The notes under the pieces: generated by a model
Databases searched by the model: none
Told to the model about the DNA's origin: nothing
The model's input: only the letters and a program-made list of their open reading frames with translations
Assembly: GCA_003255065.1 (NCBI GenBank)
Contig: QAOA01007603.1
Location: forward strand, 212,587-276,586
Direction of reading: 5' to 3'
DNA: 64,000 nucleotides
From: Cercis canadensis
Taxonomy: Eukaryota > Streptophyta > Magnoliopsida > Fabales > Fabaceae
Position numbers and translations under genes: made by a program
Part shown: piece by piece, positions 20,651 through 32,353 of the stretch
How positions within the stretch are numbered: the stretch's first letter is position 1
How the letters are laid out: each line of letters begins with the position of its first letter

Positions 20651-21279
20651 ATAATACCTAACATGTCATTGAAATGTATTACAGTGGGTATATAAGTCAG
20701 TCTTAAACGCATCTCTTGTGCAACTTCATGTTGTCGCAAAATGTTGAGTTCTGGTTTATGTGCTGGAATAAGGAAATAATTGCTTATATTTATCAAGTCA
20801 TAGCGCCATGGATACATATATACCCTCCAATCATGCAATGTTTGCATTTGGGTTTTGTCCCTCCCAACTTCTCGTCCCTCATCCCGTCGCTCAGGATCCG
20901 GGTACTCAACAGGAACGCCTAATGTCCTCCAATTAGGTATATTCATGTCAAGAACAATATATGGAGGCAATATTCTCGAGAGCTCTGACTCCTCAACTTA
21001 GCTCCAGTTTTCTATGTACTTATTCTTTTTTGTAAAGAGTCATCGATCTCCATAACAATTGTAAATCTCGCGGATAATTCGTAATGTTTGTTGGATTTGA
21101 TTGTATGTCTCGGAGTTGTTCATCAGAGATCTTGTGGAACAACCCCTCAGATGATGTATATCCTCATGCATATTCATTACTATCTTCAAACCATGTCGGG
21201 TCCATATCAAGCTCTTTCGGTGGAAGCAACATTTATATGCTGATATGAGAACAATCGTTATAAAAAATATATGTAACAC
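20554..21279 (-). pseudogene. Unrecognised minus-strand coding fragments upstream of the EEP-like ORF
   Basis: Two open pieces: 21040-21279 (STRSLMNNSETYNQIQQTLR, IIREIYNCYGDR) and 20554-20970 (PPYIVLDMNIPNWRTLGVPV, then a DERREVGRDK-like charged stretch, and LIPAHKPELNILRQHEVAQE). Composition is protein-like and the orientation is the same as the transposase and the EEP-like ORF. I do not recognise a family. A stop and frame change between the pieces suggest decay or an unrecognised intron. Confidence 0.35.
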
Positions 21280-21549
21280 TTGTCATTATCATAACAAAAA
21301 ATGGTCATTATCATAACAACACTTGTATCATATGACTATCATATAAAAACGATAAACAAAAATATAACACAAATGGTTAGCGATATAAGATGAGCAACAA
21401 TTGTCATTATCAATCTTGGACTCTTAATAAGAAGCCTAAGAGATACAACAATGATAAAAGAAATTTGAGCCCTTTGGATATTACTAATGTAGGCAGTCTT
21501 ATTTATGGTTGATCTTGTCTTCTGTTTGGATAACTATGTCGATTATGCC

Positions 21550-23360
21550 CTTCCATGTGACACAACCTGCATCTCAGTGCGCTCTGTGAACCTTCGCACC
21601 AATCCATCTCGTTGCGTATGCAGGTTGACTTCAGTCATCCTTTTGCCTATAGCTTTGCAGGGTTAAGAATGACCGTCAGTCCCTGTATCGTTAGCCAAGA
21701 TTCTTCTCCACCAATTGGACTAAATTGGCCACCATACGCTTTACCTAAGTACAACGTAGAATATACAGGATCAACATGACTCCATGCATCTACTCTAATA
21801 GAATCATAAACGGCAATCGCGTGCGAGTAAGGAACATGGAGTGCTTGAAACCTACCACAGCTGCACTTTCTCTCACTTAAGTTTAGGTGAAAAATTCTTC
21901 CACTCGCCCTTCCACTCAAGTCAAATGTCTCATCTACTTCAAAAGTTCCAGTATCTCTATCAAATAATCTCGGCCGNCTAAGTACAACGTAGAATATACA
22001 GGATCAACATAACTCCATGCACCTACTCTAATAGAATCATAAACGGCAATCGCGTGCGAGTAAGGAACATGGAGTGCTTGAAACCTACCACAGCTGCACT
22101 TTCTCTCACTTAAGTTTAGGTGAAAAATTCTTCCACTCGCCCTTCCACTCAAGTCAAATGTCTCATCTACTTCAAAAGTTCCAGTATCTCTATCAAATAA
22201 TCTCGGCCGATGTGAAAAAGAATAACGACTGTTGTCTCCCATCTTTTTCTCAGCATCCTCTGTCCATATTTGCCTATTCGATATTCTTGCTCGAGCCATT
22301 TCTCACCTATCAACAAAAATACGGTTCATTTTGTAATATGTGGCTCTCACAAGCACAGTGATAGGCATGTTACGAATTTCTTTCAATGTGTCATTCACAT
22401 TTTCAACAAGATTGGTTGTCATTAAGCCATATCGTCTACCATGAGTGTCCCCTTGTTGCGTCCAATTCTCTGGATCAATGTCGTTTATATACTTCCATGA
22501 ACGCTCATCAGTACAGGCGATTTCTATGTCTATCATTAATTCTTTGAATTTCACACACTCAAACTGAACATCTATAACATACGTTTAAAAAATATTCATT
22601 TTAGGCAAATACATTAAATAAGTGTCAATTAAGTACACACACTAATATTCTTACCAGCTCTGTAGATCGATGCTTCAAATCAACATTTTTGAAGGCATTG
22701 TTCCAATTGCTCACAACGTGGCGCAAACAGAAAAAATGATGCGCCAATGGTGGACGCCAACCAACTTGTTCGTCTTCAATGACAGATAAGATGCTAACAT
22801 GATGGTCTGAAATTAAGGCAAGATTTGCAATGTTCCTAATGACATGCTATCTAACAAGGGTTAAAACTTATGACCATGCATCTTTTGTCTCACCTTCCAC
22901 AATGGCATAAGCTAAAGGCAATGATGACCTATTGTCATCCTATGTAGTGGCGATGAGTAGAGTTCCACTGTATTTCCCGTACAAGAAAGTTCTATCAATC
23001 TGGATCATTGGCTTGTAGAACTTAAATGCATCAATGCATAGCTTGAATGCCCAGAAAACATGTTTGAATTTTTCAATGTAGGATCATTTGGTGGTCTTCC
23101 GATCCATCGGTCATCTAAACATCATTCCACAACAGTTCCAGGTGCATGTGTCTGAAGTGCAACCATCCATCTGGGCAATAAATTATAATTCTCTTTCCAA
23201 TCACCATACACTGTAGCGATAACTCTTTCCCTTGCGAGCCACGCTTTTCTGTATGATATTTGATATGAGTACATATTTTTTATGTGCTCTTGTACCAGCT
23301 TTATAGGTACACCAGGATTCTCTTGAACCATTGAAGTAATGGTTGCTGCAACCACCTGAA
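21550..23360 (-). pseudogene. MULE transposase, catalytic and SWIM part (mudrA-like)
   Basis: Minus-strand MURA-type transposase; the N-terminal part lies at 33660-34112 beyond the inserted retrotransposon. Reading direction: NPGVPIKLVQEHIKNMYSY and YRKAWLARERVI (~23330-23220), then the catalytic domain: IQIDRTFLYGKYSGTLLIA (first Asp, ~23010-22955), LPLAYAIVEGETKDAWS, LISDHHVSIL (second Asp), MTTNLVENVNDTLKEIRN and MPITVLVRATYYKMN (~22440-22330), then the SWIM zinc finger KCSCGRFQALHVPYSHAIA (C-x-C...C-x-H variant with Tyr-Ser-His) and YVDPVYSTLYL. Stops occur in the catalytic part (for example after LLIATT and DAWS). Part of the SWIM segment is duplicated around N 21977. Confidence 0.9.
21745..22209. 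repeat. 232 bp direct duplication flanking a single N (probable assembly overlap)
   Basis: 21745-21976 and 21978-22209 are both 232 bp and differ at only a few bases (for example CATGACTCC against CATAACTCC), separated by N at 21977. It duplicates the SWIM zinc-finger segment of the transposase. Confidence 0.87.
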
Positions 23361-23362
23361 GA

Positions 23363-24409
23363 TTTAATGGTTGTTCACTAAAGATTATCCAAAATCTGAT
23401 TTAATTCTTGGTTAAATGTTACCTAAAACCCCTAACAGTAATACTTAGAATTCCTACTGATTACCAATCAGGATTCAATTAATCTTGGAATTAAGAATCT
23501 AGGCAACCGCTCTATATCACTAAGTCCAGATTAATTTGAGAAACGAATTGTCCATGTTAACCATATATTAAAAACCTTTAATATATGATTAGCAGTTTGA
23601 TTACTGTGATAAATCTAATCAACCGATTTAAATTCATATAAAACATGCGTGTAATTAAAATATCATTCAATCACATGAAGATGAGAAGAAGAAGATAATC
23701 AAACCCAGATTGAAGCACAGGAACTCTAGATTGGCATGTCTAAATCCTCTTGAATTGATTACAGAAGTACTTAGCCCTCCATGGAAGGCTTAAACAAAAA
23801 GCAAAGGTATAAACTCGAACTCAAGAATAGGAGGCAGCAACTACTGATGGTAAATTTGTGATACTATTATTCTTAACAACTTAAGAATAAATACTAGCTG
23901 GCTGCCTCCTCTAGGTTTCCTAATAGTTTCCTAATTACAAAATAAACTTAGTTTCCTAAAATTTTAAAGATAAAAATGTGATTAAACCCTAGTGACATGT
24001 GTGTTGGCCCAAATAGCAAATGTTGGGCCAATAAACAGGTACTGGTCTAATAGGCAGGCCCATGGAATGGAATAAGTCGATGTTGGGTGGATGTAGAAAA
24101 TCTGGACTGCTTGCACGTGAATTTCAATTGTCCAGACGCAAGAATCAGCATCTGGGCTCTTTATATGAAATGTAGCATTTTCTGTCAGCTTTCCTACGAA
24201 ACTAGAATCACATAAATCAAACATTTGAAACTTAGGATATAGTGAAAAATGTAAGTAGTGTCATAACTCAATAATTATGAAATTAAAGTCTAAAAACACC
24301 AACAAATCCAAATCCACAAAATATGTCTATGGGCTATGGAAATTAGCAGAAAGACATACTAAAAGTCTAAGTATAAGGAAAATAAATACTGTAAAATAAT
24401 GTGTTATCA
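23363..24409 (-). repeat. Athila-like 3' LTR (truncated)
   Basis: About 1.05 kb nearly identical in order to 32603-33655, starting TTGTTCACTAAAGATTATCC and ending GTGTTATCA. The portion equal to 32354-32602 is absent, so it was truncated at or after insertion. Confidence 0.9.
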
Positions 24410-25051
24410 ATTTCTCCCACACTTAGCTTTTTGCACTCCTGAGAAAAATCACAAGAAACAAACTAACTAGAAGAAGAAAACAGCTCTCCAATCAAATCAA
24501 GAATGCAAAGATTAAGGTAAGAAAACAATTCAAACTCAAAGAAATAGAAACACTCATGGAACAACATCTATTGACAACTAGAGAAGACACAATATGACAA
24601 TTTCATTTAATAGGAATGAGTCAAAGTAGATAGCCTTTCACAAGATAAATAAATGCTCTCAATTCCTTCNTCCAAAAACACCAACAAATCCAAATCCACA
24701 AAATATGTCTATGGGCTATGGAAATCAGCAGAAAGACATACTAAAAGTCTAAGTATAAGGAAAATAAATAGTGTAAAATAATGTGTTATCAATTTCCCCC
24801 ACACTTAGCTTTTTGCACTCCTAAGAAAAATCACAAGAAACAAACTAACTAGAAGAAGAAAACAGCTCTCCAATCAAATCAAGAATGCAAAGATTAAGGT
24901 AAGAAAACAATTCAAACTCAAAGAAATAGAAACATTCATGGAACAACATCTATTGACAACTAGAGAAGACACAATATGAAAATTTCATTTAATAGGAATG
25001 AGTCAAAGTAGATAGCCTTTCACAAGATAAATAAATGCTCTCAATTCCTTC
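24289..25051. repeat. 381 bp direct duplication flanking a single N (probable assembly overlap)
   Basis: 24289-24669 and 24671-25051 are both 381 bp and nearly identical, with N at 24670 between. The copies include the last ~120 bases of the LTR, so without correction the element appears to have a partial extra LTR. Confidence 0.87.
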
Positions 25052-25475
25052 AAGTGTCTAAGGTAAGTATTTCTCTCCAATCATCCTATCAAAATCACAC
25101 TACTATAAGTTTGTTCATATTCTCAATCTCCACTACTTATGTCACATGCATAACACAAATCAAAAGGACTTTTAAAGGTTGTAATGGAGAAAGGTAAATG
25201 AATGATAAGAATATGAAAAAATTGGCTAAAGCACCTAAGGAATCATAAAGAGCATCTGATTATGCATCTTGATTTTGGGCTTCAACTCATTTTTACTTTT
25301 CCCAAAACAACTTTATTCTCTTGCTACTGCTATATTTTTTTTTCATTTTTTGTTTTTGTTTTTAAAGATAACACTTAACAATTCAGCCACAACCAATCAA
25401 TCACAACTTGATGCTTTTTTTTTTTTGTAAGAATTCACTCCCTTTTTATTCAATGCAATGTTCTTTAATTCCTAA

Positions 25476-26490
25476 GGGTTGGGTAGGGGTGTTCATAACC
25501 CGGTGAACCTGTGACAACCCGACCAAACCGAACCATTTATTGCCAATCCAACGGTTACAGATAAGGGGCGGATGGAATCGGATGGTTAGGATTGAAGAAT
25601 TCGGCTTGGACCGGTCGGTTCGGTTTTAATTAAGTAAAACCGAATAAAACCGGTATTTTCTCTCTCCTTCATTAAATCCTTCCCACTTCCCACCCACTTC
25701 TCACTTCCCAATGGCTGAACATTTATCTCTTTCCGTCCTTTCAATTTTTGAAAAATCATTCTTTAACTTTTCAACTCATTCCACTTATTTAATTCTATAT
25801 ATATTAATTACAGTCATAAGTCATAATTGAATACCTCTAAAAATCTCTCACTCTTTTTCCTCTTCTCTGTCTCCGGCTCTCTCAAGTCTCAAGTTCAGTA
25901 GAAGAAGCACAGACGTCTTGCTGTTTCCTCTTTCTTTACTTTCCTTTCAAAGCCAAAGTTGCTAAAAATGTACTTTCTCATCTACTGAATAGGCGTGGAG
26001 GTGCAAGAGGACAACCTTGTTCTTCTTGTTGGTGATATGATTAGTTGATAAGGGAGGAGGGGGTGGAGAAACGGTGCCGTATTCATGAGCAGGCCTAGGA
26101 GCTTGCTCACCCAGCGCCACCTTGTTCACGTCTGTGGAGATCCACCTGCAATGCCAACTTGGCTTTTCTCACTTACTCTTGAATTTGATCTCCACGATTT
26201 TCTGTGTTTCTGCTTGTGGACTTAGAAAAATATTAGTGCACAAGCTTGGAGCAGATTACAATTAGAGAGCTTGTGGTCGTTATGTCCTATATTAATGCAT
26301 CTGCAATAGAAGTATAGAACACCGAGTCAACCCGCCCGAGCCAACCCAACCCATCTCAAACCGAATCCATCGGTTTCGTTGATGAGGTGGTCGGTGGCGG
26401 GTGGGAAAATTTTCATTCCGATGACCATCGATTGGGTGAGATATTCTTCAAATCCGACCGAACCCGACCGTGAACACTCCTACGGTTGGG
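25476..26490. mobile_element. Non-autonomous hAT-like element (25484-26482) with 8 bp target duplication
   Basis: Ends are TAGGGGTGTTCA at 25484 and TGAACACTCCTA at 26482, inverted repeats of hAT type. Flanks are GGGTTGGG (25476-25483) and CGGTTGGG (26483-26490), 7/8 identical and of hAT-typical length. The 999 bp body is rich in AACCCGACC/CGGTTCGG motifs near both ends and has no transposase. It inserted into the Athila-like element between pol and the 3' LTR, so it is the youngest of three nested layers here. Confidence 0.87.
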
Positions 26491-26559
26491 TAGGACATGA
26501 TTTTACACTTAGGCTTGTAATGAGCTACACCTGAAAGAAATGATTATTAGGCTCAAAAG

Positions 26560-27545
26560 GGAAAATCAAATGATAACATCAAGGTTAGCTATTTAGTCAA
26601 GTAGCTTCTCAAAGAAATGAATGCCTTAATCACTTTTATGCATGCATGTGCAAATGTAACATCAACTAAGAAACATAACAAGTTCTAGAGTATCAAATTG
26701 ATAGATGAAAACACACAAGAAAGAATCATGACATATGGCTTAAATCCTCACAGCTTATAAGACTACCAAGAATCAACTGATCCAAATTAAATTTTGTTGC
26801 CATACCACTTAAATTTAAAAAGCAAGATAATTGTCCACTCATGTTGTAGCACTTTAGAATCAAAATTGCTTCAAACTATTCTTTTCACAACTCTTAAATT
26901 AATTGGAAAGAACCAGAAAATTCTAAAAACAAAACAGAAAAATAGCAAACCTAAAAAAAAAAGTAAAGAATTTTAAATGACAAAAACAGCAAAGCAAAAT
27001 AACAGAAAACAACGAAACAACATGCTAAAAATACATAAAACAGCGAACAGAAAACCTAAAAATAGTAAAATAGTGAATTAAATAATAGAAAACAACATAC
27101 AAAATTTTTTTAAAAACACAGAAACAGAAAACTAAGCATAAAACAGAAAACAAAACACTAAAATTCTAAAATTGAAAAACAAAAAATAGTAAAAACAGCA
27201 AGTAAAACAAAAACAGAAAGCATAAAACAGCATAGCAGGCTAATCCTTCTCCTACACTTAAATTTTTGCAGTGTCCTCAATGCAAATCATAAAGTAAACA
27301 GTAAAAGCAAGACACTAAAAATAAAAGAGAAAGGAAAAGAAAATAGCATGTGGCTTTAAGTCTCATAGAGGGCAGTAGACAAGTACACCTCTTCCACCAC
27401 TTGCTCTTGAAAACCCTGATAAAAAAGTTTTAGCCGATGTCGGTTCACTGGGAAAGTCTTGTTGATGGGAAGGCTGTCTAAAGTCAGTGGAATCCGGCTT
27501 AAGTGATCTGCTATCAAGTTCTCAGCTCAACTCTTGTCTCTGATC
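26560..27545. other. A-rich non-coding part of the Athila-like element
   Basis: From ~26870 to 27240 the plus strand is almost only A with short AACAG, AAAAC and GCATAAA blocks. At ~27250-27275 the minus strand has GTGTAGGAGAAGG preceded by TGCAAAAATTTAA, resembling the polypurine tract next to the 3' LTR (GTGTGGGAGAAA preceded by TGCAAAAAGCTAA), so a second polypurine tract may mark the end of pol. No integrase or envelope-like frame is visible. Confidence 0.55.
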
Positions 27546-28616
27546 TCAAGGTCGAATTCTTACAATAGCAATGAGCTCTTTCTCAGTAGTGGTGTAATTT
27601 GCTGGGGCAACATTCAAAGTGCGAGAGGCATAATAAATCACGTAGAATAGCTTGTCCACTTGTTGTGCAAGGATAGCGCCTACTGCAAAGTTCAATGCAT
27701 CACACATCAGCTTGAAGGGAAACTCCCAATTAGGTGGCTGCATGATGGGAGGCGAGGTAAGGCTCTGCTTCAGCTGATCAAAGGCTGCTCTGCACCACCT
27801 ATCAAATTCGAAATCCACTTCTTTCTAGAGAAGCTTAGACAATGGCAAGGCAATCTTGTTGAAGTTCTGGATGAATCGCCTGTAAAATCCTGCATGACCA
27901 AGAAAGGAACGCATTTCCCCCACACAAGTGGGGTACAGTAAAGATGCAATAACATCTATCTTAGCCTTATCTACTTCAATTCCTTTGCTAGAAATTACAT
28001 GCCCTAAAACTATGCATTGTTCTACCATAAAGTGACATTTCTCAAAATTAAGAACAAGGTTAGTCTTAATGCATCTATCAAGTACTCTAATAAGACTATC
28101 TAAACATGCATCAAAAGAGGAGCCATATACAGTAAAGTCATCAATGAATACTTACATGCAGTGTTCTAAAAAATTAGAAAATATGCTCACCATACACCGC
28201 TGGAATGTACCAGGGACATTACACAGGCTGAAGGGCATCCTCCTATATGCAAATGTGTCGAAGGGACAGATGAAAGTTGTCTTTTCTTGATCCTCCGGGG
28301 ATATGTGAATCTAGAAGTAGCCTGAAAAGCCATCTAGGAAGTAGTAATGAGACTTCCCTACCAACCTCTCTAGCATATGATCAATGAAGGGCAGAGGGAA
28401 GTGATCCTTCCTTGTGGCCTGGTTGAGTCTTCTATAATCAATGCAGACGCGCCAACTGTTTTGCACTCTAGTGGGGATTAGCTCGTTCTTCTCATTGGCT
28501 ACCACAGTTATGCCACTCTTATTTGGAACCACTTGAACCGGACTTACCCATTTGCTGTCTGAGATGGGGTAAATAATGCCGGTTGATAACAGTTTGTTCA
28601 CTTCTTTCTTGATCAC
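27546..28616 (-). pseudogene. Athila-like reverse transcriptase and RNase H
   Basis: Minus-strand fragments in order: SDSKWVSPVQVVPNKSG, CIDYRRLNQATRKDHFPLPF and LDGFSGYF (28616-28311), then GHVISSKGIEVDKAKIDVI and SFLGHAGFYRRFIQNFNKIA (28028-27825), then the RNase H segment MCDALNFAVGAILAQ and YYASRTLNVAPANYTTTEKE (27818-27546). The catalytic Y/F-x-DD part lies in the disrupted stretch at ~28150-28310. The frame changes near 28310 and 27820. Pol ends after the RNase H, with no integrase downstream. Confidence 0.9.
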
Positions 28617-28649
28617 ATCCAGAATCAGTAGGTTAAATCACCTTTAGGG

Positions 28650-29331
28650 CTACCTCATTGGTTTAGCTTCTTCGTCCAATAAAATCCGATACATGTAAGT
28701 GGAAGGGCTAATGCCAGGAATGTCTGCAAGTGTCCATCCAATGACTGTCTTCCGCTGCTTTAGAATCTGTAACAACTTCTCTTCCAGTTCAGGTTGCAGA
28801 TTGTTGGCTATGATGATTGACAGCTTCTCTTCTACTTCTAAGAAGGCATACTTGAGATGGTCAGGTAATGGTTTCAACTCAAGAATGGATGGCTGCTGCA
28901 CAGAGGGAACTAATTTGGTTGGAGACACTAAATTTGCTGCTTGAAGTTCAGCAACACTTGCAAGTTTTGCACTATTCTCCAAAACAGTCTCATCATATCT
29001 CATATATTCAGAAATTTCAGAACATGCAGCACAACTATCATTGCATCAGCACATCCAGAGCACTCTAAAGTATCAAGTAAGCCTACTATATCAGGAAATT
29101 TAGCTACCAATTCAGCATACACATCTCCAATTAGCAGGTCTATACATTTATTTGAAAAACTGAATGCTCTTCTAGAGGGTGTTTCATGGCATCAAATAGA
29201 TTAAATTGAATCACAGTATCACCAAATTCCATGGAAAGGGTACTAGCATGCACATCAATGCTGGTTTTAGCAGTCTTTAGGAAGGGTCTACCTAAGATTA
29301 AATAGGCATGTCCAGAGGCAGACTCATCCAC
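28650..29331 (-). pseudogene. Athila-like protease/pol N-terminal part
   Basis: YLILGRPFLKTAKTSIDVHA and LSMEFGDTVIQFNLFDAMKH (29331-29140) are the C-terminal part of the retroviral-type aspartic protease as found in Athila-branch elements. The following frame (29003-28650) has LKPLPDHLKYAFLE and KTVIGWTLADIPGISPS, the usual bridge into the reverse transcriptase, with TYMYRILLDEEAKP close to the RT entry. The protease active-site triplet is not visible in the remaining frames. Confidence 0.82.
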
Positions 29332-29810
29332 CTATTCAACACATAAAAATCAACTAGAAAAATTAAATCATTTACCCTAACCAAGACATCCTCAAGAAGT
29401 CATGCATGATATGCTGTGCTTCTGTTGGCAAGCTGAATAACCACTCCAGTAGGCTTCAACTCTCCAATCTACAATGATGAATAGATGGACTTGGGCATCA
29501 CATTGATTGAAGCACCCAGATCTAACATAGCATTGGTGAACTGCTTGTCTCCAATGGTGCAGGGAATGGTAAACGTTCTTGGATCAGTGCATTTGGATGG
29601 CAGGTTAGGTTGGATTATAGCTGACACGTTTCTGCTCATACTCACTTTCTAATTGCCCTTCAATCTTCTCTTGTGGGTACACAAATCCTTCAGAAACCTT
29701 GCATACTTGGGAATCTATTTAATTGCTTCCAGGAAGGGGATATTGACTTCCACCTTCTTGAAAGTGTCTATGATCTCTTTGTCCAACTCATGCTCAGCAA
29801 TCTTCTTGGA

Positions 29811-31448
29811 CTATGTAACTCTGTTAGGGAAAGGAAGAGGAATGCTGGAGGTAGAGCTTTCTGTCTGGTTCAGAAGGGAAGAAGGTGGCTGTCTTGGGAC
29901 AGATTTAGGGACTGCAGTGTCTGGATCCTTTTCTTGGACAAAATTGGGAACTGTGGAAGGCAGGCTAAGTTCTGGAACATTCACTTCCTTGCCACTACGT
30001 AGGGTTATAGCACTCACGTTGCCTCTCGGATTGGTGACTGTTTGAGAGGGTAAACTGCCGGAACCTTGAGACTTCAACTCACTCATGGTGGTTGCAAGTT
30101 GGCCTATTTGAGTCTCCAAGCTCTGAATGCTAGTCTCAGTCCTCTATTGGAACTGGATTTTGTTGCTAGCCAACTGGTTCACTAAATCTTCCAGGCTCGG
30201 TTCTGGCTTGTTAGCTTGATGCATAGGCTGCTTCATTTGTGTTTGAAACTGTTGGTTGCTTGAACTTGCATTGTATCTAGGCTGTTGTGGTTTGTACGTT
30301 TGTTGCTGCTGGTAGGTTTGACCATAATTGCCTTCATACCTCAAGTTAGGGTGATCTCTCCAGCCAGTGTTATATGTAGAAGAGTGGGGGTCATATCTAG
30401 GCTACTAGTAAGGTCTGCCAGGAAAGACACCAGCCACTACTTCAGTGTTATCCTAGAGGGTAGGGCACTAATCCGTTGGATGATTGGCTAGGGCACAAAT
30501 TCCATATAGCTTGGCAGGAGCTTGAACTAGTGTGTGGCCCATTACTAACTATCTAACCAAATAGGTCAGTTCCTCCAAACGGTTCTCCACCATTTGTTGA
30601 TCCACTATCTGCACCTCGTTCACTCTCCTAGCAGGAGTAACCATCTTTGTGCCAAATTGTTGTGCATTGTTTGCCATGTTTTTGATTAAGTCTCTTGCAG
30701 CCGCAAGGGTCTTGTCCACTAAGGCACCTCTAGAAGCAGCATCCACATAGTTCCTATCACTAGGAAGAAAACCTTCATAAAAGTACTGGATGAGTAATTG
30801 GTCACTGATTTGGTGATGAGGACAGCTCCCTCACAGTTTCTCAAATCTCCCCCAGTATTCATGTAATGTCTCTCCACTATGTTGCTTTATGCCACATATG
30901 TCTTTCCTGATGGCAGCAGCTCCTGAGGCAGGGAAAATTTTTTCAAGAAAGCACATCCTCATGTCATTTCAACATGTGATGATGGATAGCTACAAGTATA
31001 GCCAAGCGTTTGCTGCTCCATCTAATGAAAAGGGAAAAGCCCTCAACTTGATGTGTTCCTCTTGAACTGATTAAGGCTTCATGGTAGAACACACTATGTG
31101 AAATTCCTTCAAATACTTGTGAGGATCTTCACCTGCAAGTCCATGAAACTTTGGGAGCAAGTGTATTAATCCATATTTTAATTCAAAATTGGCATCAGGA
31201 TACTGAATACACAAAGACTGGTAATTATCATTAGGGACAGCTAATTTCTTAAGAGTCCTAGCCATAACATGCATGTCATTATTTCCAGCCCCATTATTAG
31301 CAATAAGATCAACCTCAGGATTAATGTCATTTCCAACCATATTATGCTCTATATGATTAGGAGCTCTACGTGCCCTAGCAAGTGTGTGCAAAGTTCTCTC
31401 TATTTCAGAATCACCTTCAAGTAGTTCAAAATGAGAGGACCGAGTCAT
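29811..31448 (-). pseudogene. Athila-like gag
   Basis: Starts MTRSSHFELLEGDSE at 31448. LIHLLPKFHGLAGEDPHKYL and EFHIVCSTMKP (to 31071) are the capsid-type gag segment. Weakened sequence follows, with a knuckle-like HPTD-CPTL stretch near 30465-30480, a Gln-rich linker (30344-30144), and METQIGQLATTMSELKSQ with NVSAITLRSGKEV (30119-29811), which precedes the protease in this clade. Stops and frameshifts occur at several points. Confidence 0.85.
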
Positions 31449-32353
31449 ACACCATGCAAAGAAAGTGACAAAAACACTCTAAAATACACTAGAACACATA
31501 GAAACAAAAAAAAATAGTGAAGCAATGAAAGAAAAGGGTAAAAACCAAAACACACAAAATGCACTAGACAAAGGCAAAAAGACACCAAAATAACACTAGT
31601 TGACCCATCTAAACATTTTTAAAAAAATTTCTACCACCACAACATGAAAGCTTAATGAAAATGCAACTCAAAAATCAAATAAAAAATTTTAAAATATTAA
31701 AAAAAGTGGTCAAAATGATGGAATTCGGCTTGAAAATGAAGACCTCATGGCAATAACGATGACTATTGATTGTCAGGCCATTTGCCTTCAACTGACCAAA
31801 TTTCAGGTTAATCCGAGCACAAAAATTCGGCTGGAACAGTACACACGAAAACCACTAAATCAAACCGAAACAAAAGGAAAACAAAGGGAAACTGGTACCA
31901 AGGCACCAGAATTCACACAATGGAAACTTAAAACAGCAAGGCACACAAAACAACAAGAAAAACAATAATCACATAGCTCACACAATATAAAAATTTGGCC
32001 AAAAGTGGACGAAGATAGCAAAGGAAACAGAATAATGGAAAAGGAAACAAAACAAGCCAATAATAGTACAAAGTTTAGCTCACAGTGCTTCTCACAATGC
32101 AATTTCTTTGTCCACAATTTTGCAGCTCAATCTTAGTTGGTGAGAATCGAAAACATCACAGAACAGAAACACTAAACAGGGAAAGAAAAACCTAAACAGA
32201 TAAGGAAAACAAAAAAGGAAAGCAAGTAGAGCATGAAGAGAATGATGAAGAACAATGACTAGAAACAAGAACAATAAGCAAACAAAATAGTAACAAAAGA
32301 GTCCTAAGAAGATTAATATGTTAGGTGAAATTCTTGGCAACAGCACAAAATTT
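31449..32353 (-). other. Athila-like 5' untranslated region
   Basis: A-rich leader between the 5' LTR and gag on the minus strand. The open frames on either strand here have no protein-like motif. Confidence 0.5.

Noticed and set aside
24289-25051. Third LTR fragment or tandem duplication in the Athila-like element
   Set aside because: Equal-length copies meeting at a single N point to a contig overlap.
29653-30045. 130-residue plus-strand frame
   Set aside because: Antisense to the Athila-like gag; no motif of its own.
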